Positions 56,513 to 64,000 of a stretch of 64,000 bases of DNA are shown here, piece after piece (within the stretch, counting starts at the first letter, position 1; every line of letters begins with the position of its first letter). The notes beneath the pieces are model-generated. The model was not told where the DNA came from and searched no databases. It was given only the letters and a program-made list of their open reading frames with translations. Source of the DNA: Rhodopseudomonas infernalis (GTDB lineage Bacteria > Pseudomonadota > Alphaproteobacteria > Rhizobiales > Xanthobacteraceae); assembly GCF_022271405.1 (NCBI RefSeq), contig NZ_JAJNAL010000006.1:62001-126000 (forward strand), read 5' to 3'. The translations under genes were made by a program, and so were the position numbers.

Positions 56513-56830
56513 ATGGACGCGCGAGACTTCGAGATGCAGCTGAAGGCGGACGGCTTCGACGAAATCGAGTATCAGAAGCTCGACCCGCGTCCCGGTAAGG
56601 GGCGGCATCGCCATCACTTCGAAATCCGCGGGCTTGTCCTCTCGGGCGTGTTCGTCGTGCGGCAGGCCGGCGAGCCCGTCGTCTATCGTTCGGGACAGGT
56701 CTTCGCCGTGGCCGACGGCGAACTGCACGACGAGTGGATCGAAGCCGAGGGCGCCCACGTTCTCGTGGGCCGGAAGTTCGCAAAACCCGAGTCCATGCGG
56801 ACGCAAGAGCAGGTGCCGACGCAACAGTAG
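56513..56830 (+). CDS. Small cupin-like protein
   Basis: The 105-residue protein starts at ATG 56513 after GGACGAGG. It has a single cupin-like barrel: GRHRHHFEIRGLVLSGVFVV with a cluster of His, then GQVFAVADGELHDEW with the second His/Glu set. Single-domain cupins can isomerise, dioxygenate or bind small acids. It lies 53 bases after gntR on the same strand and probably belongs to the same pathway. The upstream in-frame ATG 56468 lacks a ribosome site. Confidence 0.75.
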   Translation: MDARDFEMQLKADGFDEIEYQKLDPRPGKGRHRHHFEIRGLVLSGVFVVRQAGEPVVYRSGQVFAVADGELHDEWIEAEGAHVLVGRKFAKPESMRTQEQVPTQQ

Positions 56831-57128
56831 GTGCAATTGGGCAGGCGCGGAAACGGGCTGCGTCGCGTCAACGGTCCGACCATTAGAAATCGGATCGTCA
56901 GCAACATCCGAAATATCAAGCAGTCGTGGTGCCGATCCGGCCGTCATGGTCTCGCGCGACACGCGTGGGGAGGGTGCGGATAACGATCCGGCGCCCTGAT
57001 TCAAAAGCCGGCCATGTTGATCTGGCTATTTTGCCCATATTGTTTAAGCATCCGATTCCGCTGGTCATCGGACACGTTGCAAGATGGTCAAACAGGACAC
57101 CCAGATGGCCGGCTTTGTCGGCTTCCCA

Positions 57129-57344
57129 TCAATTGCAGGCGAACCGCTTCAGTGCATGCTTGGTCACGAAGCCGAACCCGCAGGTGTCGCAGGTCCACAG
57201 ATAGCTGATGACGTTCTCGGTCAGGTACGCAGAGGCTTCGGCCGCGATCATCGAGTCGGCGCAGACCGGGCAGGCCGGCAGATCGCAACCACGCGGCGCC
57301 GGACGAGGGGTTTTGGTCGACAGGAATTCAGCAAGCGCTGGCAT
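57129..57344 (-). CDS. Small zinc-ribbon hypothetical protein
   Basis: The 71-residue protein starts at ATG 57344 behind AGGAGG, a strong ribosome site that decides the start. It has two CxxC pairs (CPVC and CDTC, plus an earlier Cys) spaced like a zinc ribbon, and the end reads CGFGFVTKHALKRF. The function is unknown; DNA binding or a structural role is possible. Confidence 0.72.
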   Translation of the reverse strand: MPALAEFLSTKTPRPAPRGCDLPACPVCADSMIAAEASAYLTENVISYLWTCDTCGFGFVTKHALKRFACN

Positions 57345-57651
57345 CGTGACCTCCTCACATCCTGTGGGACTGATCTTCCGAGTTGCCCTAACTATACACC
57401 TGGAACTCTGACGATGTCGCAACAGAAATGCGTTGCTTTCGAGAAATTCGATTTTGCAATGCAGCGCATGCGTCGCAGCGCTCGGCTCTGTGCACGGTTC
57501 GCGCGCGTGTCGGCCGCGCATGAGGCGTGTCGCATGCCTGCGTGGTGAACGGTTAGTCACCAACTCGCGCCGGTTTTGTTTGAGTTCAAACGTCCGACGA
57601 TTTTCGTTTATTTGTCAGCGCTGCTGACACACACTACGCCGAGAGGACACT
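57345..57651. other. Divergent region between zinc-ribbon gene and brnA
   Basis: About 307 bases without a supported gene. Two inverted repeats lie close to the rightward gene: GTTTGA-GT-TCAAAC (57578-57591) and GTCAGC-GCT-GCTGAC (57614-57628). They are candidate operators for the BrnA-like protein, since BrnA antitoxins repress their own promoters. Confidence 0.45.
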
Positions 57652-57894
57652 ATGGCTCAACTGCCCCGCCGCCCCCGCACATTGAACGACGCCCGAACCG
57701 AAGCGGAGGCCGCCTTCAAGAAGGTGACCACCAAGCCGGTCGAAGCGCCGATGCTGAAGCGGCAGACGCTGCCCGGCGTCAAGGAAATGGTGTCGCTGCG
57801 GATCGATCAGGACGTGCTCGAACACTTCCAGTCTGACGGCCCCGGCTGGCAAGACCGCATCAATGTCGCGCTACGCAAGGCCGCGGGGTTGTAA
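57652..57894 (+). CDS. BrnA-type antitoxin without an adjacent toxin
   Basis: The 80-residue protein's C-terminal half matches BrnA ribbon-helix-helix antitoxins: VSLRIDQDVLEHFQSDGPGWQDRINVALRKAA. The BrnT toxin gene normally lies directly upstream; no such frame is present here or downstream. It may be a stand-alone repressor or a solitary antitoxin acting on a toxin elsewhere. Confidence 0.82.
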   Translation: MAQLPRRPRTLNDARTEAEAAFKKVTTKPVEAPMLKRQTLPGVKEMVSLRIDQDVLEHFQSDGPGWQDRINVALRKAAGL

Positions 57895-57924
57895 CGATCG
57901 CGCGACGTCGTGCTGCCGCGTCGC

Positions 57925-58806
57925 TTATGGCGCCTTGCCGGCGGGCGGTGAGCGAGGTGCGCTGCGGAGGTTCAGCAGATTGCCGGACAGGATCAGAACG
58001 GCGCCGAGCACGGTGTAGAGGTCGAGCCGCTCGCCGTAGATCAGCCAGCCGGCGGTCGCGGTGAGCGGTACGCGCAGGAAATCCATCGGAATTACGATCG
58101 TCGCGTCCGCATAGGTCAGCGCCCGCGCCATGCAGTAGTGCGAGAACGTGCCGCAGAATGCGATCACCACGATCCATATCCAGCCGATCGTCGACGGCCA
58201 CTGCCAGACATAGATCGCCGGCAGGAACCCAATTGCAGATTGGATGACGAGCATCCAGAACATGATGGTCAGGGTGCTGTCGATCCGGGTCAGCGACTTC
58301 ACGAGCGTGATCGAAATCGCGAAGCCAAACGCCGCCGCAAGGGCGATCAGTTGGCCGGGTTCGACCGAGCCCGTCGCGGGACGCACGATCACGATCACGC
58401 CGATCAGGCCGAGCACGACAGCGGTGATCTTGCCGAGGTTGAGGCGCTCGCCCAGAAACAACGCGGCGAGGATCGCGATCCAGATCGGCATTGTGAACTC
58501 GATTGCGACCACTTGGCCGATCGGGATCATCAGCAGGGCCGCGAACCAGCAATATTGGGCCGCATAGTGCACCACGTTGCGGCCGACATGCGACCATGGC
58601 CGCGCTGTGCCCATAGCGGCGAAGCCGCCGGCGGCGTGAATCAGCGGATACAGCAGCAGGAAGCCGATCGTCGAGCGCAGTTCCATGACCTGGAATAGAT
58701 GCAGCCCACGCGCTGCTTCGCGCCCGGCGACGGCGATGATCACCATCAGGCCGAGCCAACCGGCCATCCACAGCGCGGCCATGCTCTTCGAAGGTTGTCG
58801 GGTCAT
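57925..58806 (-). CDS. EamA/DMT-family transporter
   Basis: The 293-residue protein has ten predicted membrane segments in two EamA repeats (second-half motif LRVPLTATAGWLIYGERLD). It exports or imports small metabolites; the substrate is unknown. ATG 58806 (MTRQPSKSMAALWMAG) begins the hydrophobic part. An in-frame TTG at 58884 would add 26 polar residues. Confidence 0.88.
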   Translation of the reverse strand: MTRQPSKSMAALWMAGWLGLMVIIAVAGREAARGLHLFQVMELRSTIGFLLLYPLIHAAGGFAAMGTARPWSHVGRNVVHYAAQYCWFAALLMIPIGQVVAIEFTMPIWIAILAALFLGERLNLGKITAVVLGLIGVIVIVRPATGSVEPGQLIALAAAFGFAISITLVKSLTRIDSTLTIMFWMLVIQSAIGFLPAIYVWQWPSTIGWIWIVVIAFCGTFSHYCMARALTYADATIVIPMDFLRVPLTATAGWLIYGERLDLYTVLGAVLILSGNLLNLRSAPRSPPAGKAP

Positions 58807-58990
58807 GGGCGGTGGCTTTTTCTGCTGTTCTGATCGCCGCGGCGTTTCCGTCTGCTCTATCGGCGACAGCGCCGCGCTTGGCAACCGCTGCGCGTATCCG
58901 CGCGGTTGATTTCCGCGATGTCCTGTGTCCCGATGTCGATCTTCAAGTCAAAAAGAGCCGCTGAAGTCGGCTCAACAAAGGGGGAAATGC

Positions 58991-59392
58991 ATGCGGACTT
59001 TGCAGCCGGCGGATTGGGCGAAGCCGAAGGGCTTTTCGCACGGCGTGGCGTTCATCGGGCCGGGACAGTGGCTGGTGCTCGCTGGCCAGACCGGCACCAA
59101 CGATCAGGGCGAATACGAATCGGACGATCTCGCGGCCCAGGTCAGCGCGGCGCTGAAGCGTATCGTGACGCTGCTGCGTGAGGCGGGGGCAGGGCCGGAG
59201 CACGTCGTGCGGCTGACCTGGTATCTGACCAGCCGCGAGGACTACGCCGCCGCGGGCGCAGGCATCGCCGCGGCGTGGCGCGAGACGCTCGGGCGGCATT
59301 TCCCACCGTCGACGCTGCTGTACATCTCCGGGCTGGTCGATCCCCGCGCCAAGGTCGAGATCGAGGTCACCGCTTTCGTGCCGGCGCGCTAG
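58991..59392 (+). CDS. RidA-like (YjgF/YER057c/UK114) family protein
   Basis: The 133-residue protein has the RidA-like fold: FSHGVAFIGPGQWLVLAGQTG, LKRIVTLLREAGAGPEHVVRLTWY, and ALGRHFPPSTLLYISGLVDP with the region where the active Arg usually lies. The last segment reads VDPRAKVEIEVTAFVP. RidA deaminates reactive enamines and imines. The gene stands alone, following a ribosome site AAAGGGGGAAAT. An out-of-frame ATG at 58987 is rejected. Confidence 0.87.
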   Translation: MRTLQPADWAKPKGFSHGVAFIGPGQWLVLAGQTGTNDQGEYESDDLAAQVSAALKRIVTLLREAGAGPEHVVRLTWYLTSREDYAAAGAGIAAAWRETLGRHFPPSTLLYISGLVDPRAKVEIEVTAFVPAR

Positions 59393-59473
59393 GGGCGTCC
59401 CGGACGGCGAAGCGGCTTGCAAGGCCGGCGGGTTTCGGCCAACAAGCCCGCCAGCTTGCAAGGAGTTCGACCC

Positions 59474-59677
59474 ATGACCCAGCGTTCCACCGCGGCCGAT
59501 TTCGTCCAAGGCTTCGCCACTGGCTGGCCGGAGAACCAGCCCGAGGTGATGATCCTGTCGCTGACCACGCAGAAGGGCGTGCAGGACTTCGCGCTGACCA
59601 AGGAGCAGGCACTGCTGGTGGCCAAGACCATCAAGCGTACTGCGACGCAGCTCGCCGCGCCGAAGCAGCGGGCCTGA
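59474..59677 (+). CDS. Small hypothetical protein
   Basis: The 67-residue protein is preceded by AGGAG (59461) at eight bases. It reads as a small alpha/beta protein (EVMILSLTTQKGVQDFALTK EQALLVAKTIKR). No family is recognised, but the composition is that of a real gene. Confidence 0.62.
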   Translation: MTQRSTAADFVQGFATGWPENQPEVMILSLTTQKGVQDFALTKEQALLVAKTIKRTATQLAAPKQRA

Positions 59678-59736
59678 GCCGCGCGCGCACCCGACCGATC
59701 AGGCCGGGCGCACGTTGTCTGCGCCGAGCAGCGGCG

Positions 59737-61074
59737 TCAGTTCCAGACGCCGCTGCGTCGATCCTCGACGCGCTTGGCCTTGTGGGTGGCGCGGGGCAGC
59801 GTGTCGGGCTTCAGCACCGAGACCGCGGCCGAGACGCCGGTGACAGCCTTGAGCTTGCGGCCGAACCGGTCGGCCAGATGCTCGGGCGCGCCGTTGTAGC
59901 CGTGGATGTGCTCGACCTCGACGGTGAGGCTGTCGAGGTGGTTGATGCGGTCGACCACCAGCCGGTACTCGCCGGTCAGCTCGTGGTCCTGCCGCGCCAC
60001 CGCCTCGACGTCGCTCGGGAACAGGTTGACTCCCTTGATGATCAGCATGTCGTCACGGCGGCCGTGGACGCCATTGAGGCGGATCGCGGTGCGGCCGCAG
60101 CGGCACGGCTCGGGATTGAAGCTGACGATGTCGCCGGTGCGGAAGCGGATCATCGGCCGCGCCGTCTTCTGCAGCGTGGTCAGCACCATCTCGCCGCGGT
60201 CGCCGGGCTTCACCGGCTCGCCGCTATCGGGGTCGATCACCTCGACCAGGATGTGATCCTCGGCCCAGTGCAGCCCGTCCTTGTGCTCGCACATGCCGGC
60301 GCACGAGCCGAAGATATCCGACAGCCCGTAGTAATCGTAGACCGAGGCGCCCCAGAGCTGCTCGATGCGGTCGCGCGTCTCCGGGATCGAGCCGCCGGGC
60401 TCGCCGGCGACAAAAATGCGGCGGACGGCGAGGTCCTTGCGCAGATCGTAGCCTTCCTTGATGGCGGTCTCGCCGAGGTACCAGGCATAGGACGGCGTGG
60501 TCCAGATCACCGTGGCCTGGAACTGCTTGAGGATCTGCAGCAGCCGGTCGGACGGCAGCGTGCCGGCGTGGATCGTCAGCGCGCCGAGCTTCTGCGCGCC
60601 GAGCACGCAGGGGCCGCCGATGAATAGCGAGAAGTTGAGCGAATGCACGTAACGATCGGACGGCCGCATCCCGGACGACCAGAACTGCCGCGCTTCGTAG
60701 TCGATCCAGCCGTCGAAATCGGCTTGCGTAAACGGCGAGGCGGTCGGCACGCCGGTCGAGCCGGAGGAGGCGGAGATGTAGACGATGTCGCGCTCCGGCA
60801 CGGCGACAAGATCGCCGAACGGCGGCAACGCAAGCTGACGGTCGCGCAGGGTGCGCTTGTCGATCATCGGGAAGCGGCGGATGTCATCGAGCGATTTGAT
60901 CTGGCCCGGCGTCACCTTGGCGGCGTCGAACGCGGCCCGATAGGCCGGCGAGCCCGCATAGGCGTGGGCGACGTGGGTTTGCAGCAGCGACAGTTTCAAC
61001 GCGTCCCAGTCGGCGCGCGACTGGGTTTCGAGCTTGGCGTCCCAATAGGGACGATCGTCGGCGGAATGAGTCAT
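59737..61074 (-). CDS. AMP-forming phenylacetate-CoA ligase-like enzyme
   Basis: The 445-residue adenylate-forming enzyme is of the PaaK family. The nucleotide loop is ISASSGSTGVPT, and later come YDYYGLSDIFG, the hinge region RFRTGDIVSF, and the C-terminal ATHKAKRVED with the likely catalytic Lys. It has the CRCGR Cys pair seen in PaaK. It activates an aromatic or other carboxylic acid as a CoA thioester. It lies 67 bases downstream of the MetQ-like gene on the same strand; no other degradation genes are adjacent. Confidence 0.88.
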   Translation of the reverse strand: MTHSADDRPYWDAKLETQSRADWDALKLSLLQTHVAHAYAGSPAYRAAFDAAKVTPGQIKSLDDIRRFPMIDKRTLRDRQLALPPFGDLVAVPERDIVYISASSGSTGVPTASPFTQADFDGWIDYEARQFWSSGMRPSDRYVHSLNFSLFIGGPCVLGAQKLGALTIHAGTLPSDRLLQILKQFQATVIWTTPSYAWYLGETAIKEGYDLRKDLAVRRIFVAGEPGGSIPETRDRIEQLWGASVYDYYGLSDIFGSCAGMCEHKDGLHWAEDHILVEVIDPDSGEPVKPGDRGEMVLTTLQKTARPMIRFRTGDIVSFNPEPCRCGRTAIRLNGVHGRRDDMLIIKGVNLFPSDVEAVARQDHELTGEYRLVVDRINHLDSLTVEVEHIHGYNGAPEHLADRFGRKLKAVTGVSAAVSVLKPDTLPRATHKAKRVEDRRSGVWN

Positions 61075-61141
61075 ATATTTGTCCTGAACGCAGACCGGCC
61101 GCGCAGCGGCGGCCGGTCGTCACGATGTGGCGAGGGAGCTG

Positions 61142-61927
61142 TTACCAGGTCGTCAGAATGCTGCCGTTGAAGCGCTTGTCGGTGAATTCCTTCACCTCCG
61201 GCGAGCGATAGATCTCGACGAATTTCTTCAGCGTCGGATTGTCCTTGTTCTTGGCCCGCACCGCGAACACCAGATTCCAGTTGGTGTCGGCGCCTTCCAG
61301 CAGCAGCGCGGACTTGGGATCGAGCCCGGCGCTCAGCGCGTAGTTGAGGTTGACGGCCGAGATGTCGAGGTCGTTCAGCGAGCGCGGCAGCTGTGCGGCG
61401 TCGAGTTCGATGAATTTCAGCTTCTTGGGGTTCTCGGCGATGTCCGCCGGCGTCGCCTTGATGCCGATGCCCGGCTTCAGCTTGATAAGCCCGGCCTTCT
61501 CGAACAATTGCAGCGCGCGTGCACCGTTCGACGGATCGTTCGGGATCGCGGCGGTGGCGCCGTCCTTGATCTCGGCGATGCTCTTGACCTTGTTCGAGTA
61601 GATCCCGATCGGCACGATGATGCTCTTGGCGATCGACACGATGTCGTAGCCGCGCTGCGCCACCTGGTTGTCGAGATAGGGCTGGTGCTGGAAATTGTTG
61701 ATGTCGAGATCGTCCTGCGCCAGCGCCGCGTTGGGCACCGTGTAGTCTGTGAACTCGGTGATCTTCAGCTCGATGCCCTGCTTGGCGGCGAGATCGCCGG
61801 CATAGCGCAGGATCTCCGCATAGGGGCCGGCGGTGGTGCCGATGCGGACCACTTCGCTGCCCCAGGCGGGCGAGAGGGCCGACAGCGCGGCGAGCGCGGC
61901 GGCGGCGAAACCAAACTTCCGTGTCAT
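61142..61927 (-). CDS. MetQ/NlpA-family substrate-binding protein
   Basis: The 261-residue protein begins with a signal peptide (ending near SPAWGSEVV). It has the NlpA domain: VRIGTTAGPYAEIL, then DLDINNFQHQPYLDNQ, GIYSNKVKSIAEIKDGATAAIP and VNLNYALSAGLDP. MetQ proteins bind methionine and deliver it to MetNI. There is no lipobox Cys after the signal peptide, so it seems soluble, and no metN or metI is adjacent. A binding protein for Met or another sulfur amino acid is the best reading. Confidence 0.9.
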   Translation of the reverse strand: MTRKFGFAAAALAALSALSPAWGSEVVRIGTTAGPYAEILRYAGDLAAKQGIELKITEFTDYTVPNAALAQDDLDINNFQHQPYLDNQVAQRGYDIVSIAKSIIVPIGIYSNKVKSIAEIKDGATAAIPNDPSNGARALQLFEKAGLIKLKPGIGIKATPADIAENPKKLKFIELDAAQLPRSLNDLDISAVNLNYALSAGLDPKSALLLEGADTNWNLVFAVRAKNKDNPTLKKFVEIYRSPEVKEFTDKRFNGSILTTW

Positions 61928-62039
61928 GTGATGCGAACCTTCGAGTGGTGACCAGCGCGGTGGTCAAGGTGGACGGAAACTACAAGCCGCTGCAGCCAGC
62001 GGCCATTTTGAATTCGGCCCTGAAACAAGGCTGATGTTT

Positions 62040-62059
62040 TCCCGGCGATGCCGCCGGGA
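62040..62059. other. GC hairpin between the 63-residue gene and the MetQ-like gene
   Basis: TCCCGGC-GATGCC-GCCGGGA is a perfect seven-base-pair stem. On the + strand it is followed by GATTTTCGTTTT, so it looks like a rightward terminator although no rightward gene is seen; in the leftward direction it lies in the MetQ leader. Confidence 0.4.
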
Positions 62060-62160
62060 GATTTTCGTTTTGCGAGGGTGAGAGATCGCTCGGAACCGGC
62101 GGCCGCCGCCAACGAGGCGGAGGCGGCCGCGTGGTTCAGCGCCGAAGCGCGGTGCCGGGC

Positions 62161-62352
62161 CTATTGCAGCCGCGGGCGTGCTTCTTTCGCGCAGCGCGTC
62201 GCCGCCTTCTGGGCCGCGACCAAAGAGCCGAATTCCTGGCGCTCCAGGCTGTTGAAGTCGCGATGCGAAGCGAAGAAGCAGTAGTTGCGGCCTTCCCGGA
62301 CGACGATGCCGGCGGTGCGCGAGTAGACTTCGATGACGTATGCGTCGGACAT
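62161..62352 (-). CDS. Small hypothetical protein (63 residues)
   Basis: It reads MSDAYVIEVYSRTAGIVVRE then GRNYCFFASHRDFNSLERQE. The composition is normal and a GAGAAC site stands before the ATG. A hairpin ACTGGC-TTC-GCCAGT lies between an AGGAGG and the start codon. Fold unknown. It is downstream of the candidate cysteine leader and upstream of the MetQ-like gene. Confidence 0.65.
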   Translation of the reverse strand: MSDAYVIEVYSRTAGIVVREGRNYCFFASHRDFNSLERQEFGSLVAAQKAATRCAKEARPRLQ

Positions 62353-62361
62353 GAGTTCTCA

Positions 62362-62376
62362 ACTGGCGAAGCCAGT
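62362..62376 (-). promoter_or_regulatory. Hairpin before the 63-residue gene
   Basis: ACTGGC-TTC-GCCAGT (read leftward) is a perfect six-base-pair stem lying nine bases before the ATG and just after AGGAGG. It could modulate translation start. Confidence 0.4.
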
Positions 62377-62422
62377 GCCTCCTGAAGATCGGTGATGTTC
62401 GATGTGCTGGTGAGCGCCGAGA

Positions 62423-62527
62423 TCAGTCGAGCGCGCGAGGACAGCAACAACAACACCGCGACGAGGAGGTGATCAGTCCGGGGGCGATGCGATGAGATGA
62501 AAGGGCCGTCGAGACGATGGCTTTCAT
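62423..62527 (-). CDS. Candidate cysteine leader peptide
   Basis: This 34-codon ORF starts at ATG 62527 behind TTGGAGAAC. Near its end are five consecutive Cys codons (TGT TGT TGT TGC TGT), giving SSSRCCCCCPRALD then stop. Runs of one amino acid in a short upstream ORF are the mark of leader peptides that sense supply of that amino acid. The following gene is a small protein and then a MetQ-like sulfur-amino-acid binding protein. The Cys run could also be a chance GTT/AAC repeat. Confidence 0.4.
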   Translation of the reverse strand: MKAIVSTALSSHRIAPGLITSSSRCCCCCPRALD

Positions 62528-62886
62528 GAGTCGTTCTCCAAGTAACAAGGAGCCCACGACCATGTCGTGGCGCTTTAGCGATTAAACCCGCGGCGCAAGC
62601 TGCTCCGTCAAATCCCGCGATCCGACCCGAAACCGGATCGAACGAGGCAAACTCTGCCAGACGCGCACGGCAAGTCAACGCGGCCCGAAAAATAAGGTCG
62701 ATATCCCTCGGCCGCGCGCCGGGATGAAACTTCGCGTGCGAGGCGGAATGGCTGATGAGGAAAATGTGCTGCTGCGCAAGTACGAACGCGTCGCATCAGA
62801 ACACGACTCGACTGGCGCATGGCGTTTCGCGCGGAACGGGCAGGTGGGTGGTCAGGCGTTTTTGAGGGGCACCGTCGCAGGGCCAG

Positions 62887-63132
62887 TCAATTGCTCCAGC
62901 GATACAGCAGCGCAATCCCGAGTGCGATCGCTAGCCAGATCGCGCCGTGCTTGAGCCAGTTCGTCGACGTCCCGCGTCGGAACAATCCGCGGCCGATGAA
63001 CAACGCCAGCGCCATCAGCACCGCGGTTCGAACCACGAGGTCGGTCTCGAACAGATTGCCCGAATAGACCCCGTCATTGACGACCGCCGCCACACCCGCG
63101 ACGACCAGAATGGCTAAAAGAGCCCAAAGCAT
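62887..63132 (-). CDS. Small membrane protein
   Basis: The 81-residue protein has three hydrophobic segments (LWALLAILVVAGVAAVV; VVRTAVLMALALFIGRGLF; IWLAIALGIALLYRW). ATG 63132 follows GAGGAGG by six bases, which favours it over GTG 63138. It resembles the membrane anchor that precedes clan AA aspartic protease domains in some alphaproteobacteria, but no protease follows. Confidence 0.6.
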   Translation of the reverse strand: MLWALLAILVVAGVAAVVNDGVYSGNLFETDLVVRTAVLMALALFIGRGLFRRGTSTNWLKHGAIWLAIALGIALLYRWSN

Positions 63133-63307
63133 GCGCACCCTCCTCAGGGCATCCCAGACGGAGGAGATGGCAAGCGCGGGCCCCGAAAGCCATGCGTCAG
63201 AACGAAGCTTGCGCGACCGCCAAGCCGGCTTGGCGTGACCCGCAACGAAGCGATCCGTCAGCAGAGCCGACCCTCGGCGGATCCATTGGTGCCGGACATG
63301 GATTTCA

Positions 63308-63383
63308 TGGTGAGCGCGGAGGGACTCGAACCCTCGACCCCATGATTAAAAGTCACGTGCTCTACCGGCTGAGCTACGCGCTC
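63308..63383 (-). tRNA. tRNA-Lys (anticodon TTT)
   Basis: On the minus strand the acceptor GAGCGCG pairs with CGCGCTC, followed by discriminator A and encoded CCA. The D-arm is GCTC...GAGC, the anticodon loop CTTTTAA gives TTT, and the T-arm contains GGGTTCGAGTCCC. Length 76. Confidence 0.96.
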
Positions 63384-63558
63384 ACGTGGGGCGCTGTGTA
63401 GGGGGCGCGCGCGCGCGGGTCAATAGGCCGGGAGCGGCGTCGGTTCCGTGTTTGGTCCCGATTGGCTCGTTTGCACAGGGATTTGCGGGGGGATGCTCAT
63501 CCGGCTCCGCAGCGGCGAAAATGCGCGGCGGGAGCGTTGTGGAGCAGGCTCGCGACCC

Positions 63559-64000
63559 TCACGCCGCGTCCGTGTGGATCTCCTGGGTGACCTTCTGCCG
63601 CGCCGGGATGGCGGGGGGCAGCGGGACCGGGCGCAGGCCGATCAGTTCGGCGGTGCGGATGCGGGTGTCGGTCCACCACTGGAACGCGTTGATTCGCGAA
63701 TTCTCCAGGATCGCAATCGCTACCGCGGCCAGGAACGGCAGGCTCTGCAGCACCAGGACGCCGGCGAATATGTAGATTTCGGTGATCTGGCGGAAGCTGT
63801 TGGACGCCACCAGCACGCCAGCGCCGATCAGCAGCAGCACGCCGATCACCGCCTCCCAGAACGCCTGGAATTCGACCGACATCATCGTCAGGCCGCCCTT
63901 GGAGGTGCGGTTGAAGGCGAGGTGCTCGGTGATCAGGCCCTGGGCGACGGCGCGGCACACCGTCCACTGCACCGACATTGCGGCGATCATCGCGCCCAGC
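63559..64000 (-). CDS. C-terminal part of a multi-pass membrane protein, possibly a family 2 glycosyltransferase; 5' end beyond window
   Basis: The frame is open to the window edge (codons before MIAAMS continue LGA), so the start is missing. At least three hydrophobic segments are seen (AVIGVLLLIGAGVLVAS, IYIFAGVLVLQSLPFLAAVAIA). The phrase HLAFNRTSKGG resembles the cytosolic loop of membrane glycosyltransferases ('F..T.KGG'). The C-tail ends RQKVTQEIHTDAA. The family is tentative. Confidence 0.7.
   Translation of the reverse strand, partial: LGAMIAAMSVQWTVCRAVAQGLITEHLAFNRTSKGGLTMMSVEFQAFWEAVIGVLLLIGAGVLVASNSFRQITEIYIFAGVLVLQSLPFLAAVAIAILENSRINAFQWWTDTRIRTAELIGLRPVPLPPAIPARQKVTQEIHTDAA

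Larger units (their letters stand above)
62353..62886. other. 534-base region with a structured leader
   Basis: Apart from the candidate leader ORF (62423-62527), it holds inverted repeats CCACGAC-CAT-GTCGTGG (62554-62570) and CGATCCG...CGGATCG (62618-62640). No further gene is supported between 62640 and 62886. Confidence 0.5.

Noticed and set aside
61928-62160. SAM riboswitch before the MetQ-like gene
   Set aside because: No recognisable SAM-I or SAM-II core was found; only one GC hairpin is present.
62136-62678. Alternative leftward frame of 180 codons across the leader region with a hydrophobic LLVAVLLLL stretch
   Set aside because: No start or ribosome site near the hydrophobic part, and it overlaps the better supported 63-residue gene.

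Overview
The window looks like a chromosomal segment of a high-GC alphaproteobacterium of the Bradyrhizobiaceae/Rhodopseudomonas type. This rests on the dusB-ntrB-ntrC-ntrY-ntrX-dat-hfq-hflX order, the pcm-tolC-popZ-valS order, a fused ispDF gene, a start-codon mix rich in TTG/GTG, and many interspersed palindromic elements with CGTCA...TGACG ends. No rRNA, CRISPR array, prophage or insertion sequence was recognised. Two tRNA genes (Asn-GTT, Lys-TTT) are present.

Layout. Positions 1-14490 hold one tightly packed rightward gene train (most junctions overlap or are under 12 bp): an M24-family hydrolase (5' end cut by the window), a threonine-synthase-like PLP enzyme, a complete tripartite tricarboxylate transporter (TctC-B-A), a molybdenum hydroxylase of the xanthine dehydrogenase/CoxL type (large, CoxG-like, FAD and 2Fe-2S subunits), two luciferase-like (LLM) oxidoreductases, a flavin reductase, an F420:NADPH oxidoreductase, and the coenzyme F420 biosynthesis genes cofE and cofD. 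An IclR regulator follows. I read this as an undescribed F420-linked catabolic pathway for an imported, probably heterocyclic, carboxylated substrate.

15.6-20.6 kb holds an unusual RlpA-nuclease fusion, a degraded patch (16.7-17.4 kb), a LysR regulator and a TadE/TadG pair. 20.8-50.8 kb is mostly core: tRNA-Asn, pcm, tolC, popZ, valS, a 3-methyladenine glycosylase, lipA, coq10-like, cinA C-domain, ispDF, dusB, the two nitrogen two-component systems NtrBC and NtrYX, dat, hfq, hflX, gyrA, coaD, two cyclophilins, queA and tgt. The Tgt here has lost all four residues of the usual zinc site.

50.9-56.8 kb is a second catabolic cassette: an FAD oxidoreductase, an IlvD/Edd dehydratase and an MHS-type transporter run leftward, facing a GntR/FCD regulator and a cupin. 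Three phased TGATATAT boxes lie in front of the transporter. The last part (57-64 kb) holds small proteins (a zinc-ribbon protein, an orphan BrnA-type antitoxin), an EamA transporter, a RidA-like protein, an AMP-forming CoA ligase, a MetQ-like binding protein preceded by a possible cysteine-codon leader peptide, tRNA-Lys, and the 3' end of a membrane protein gene cut by the window edge.
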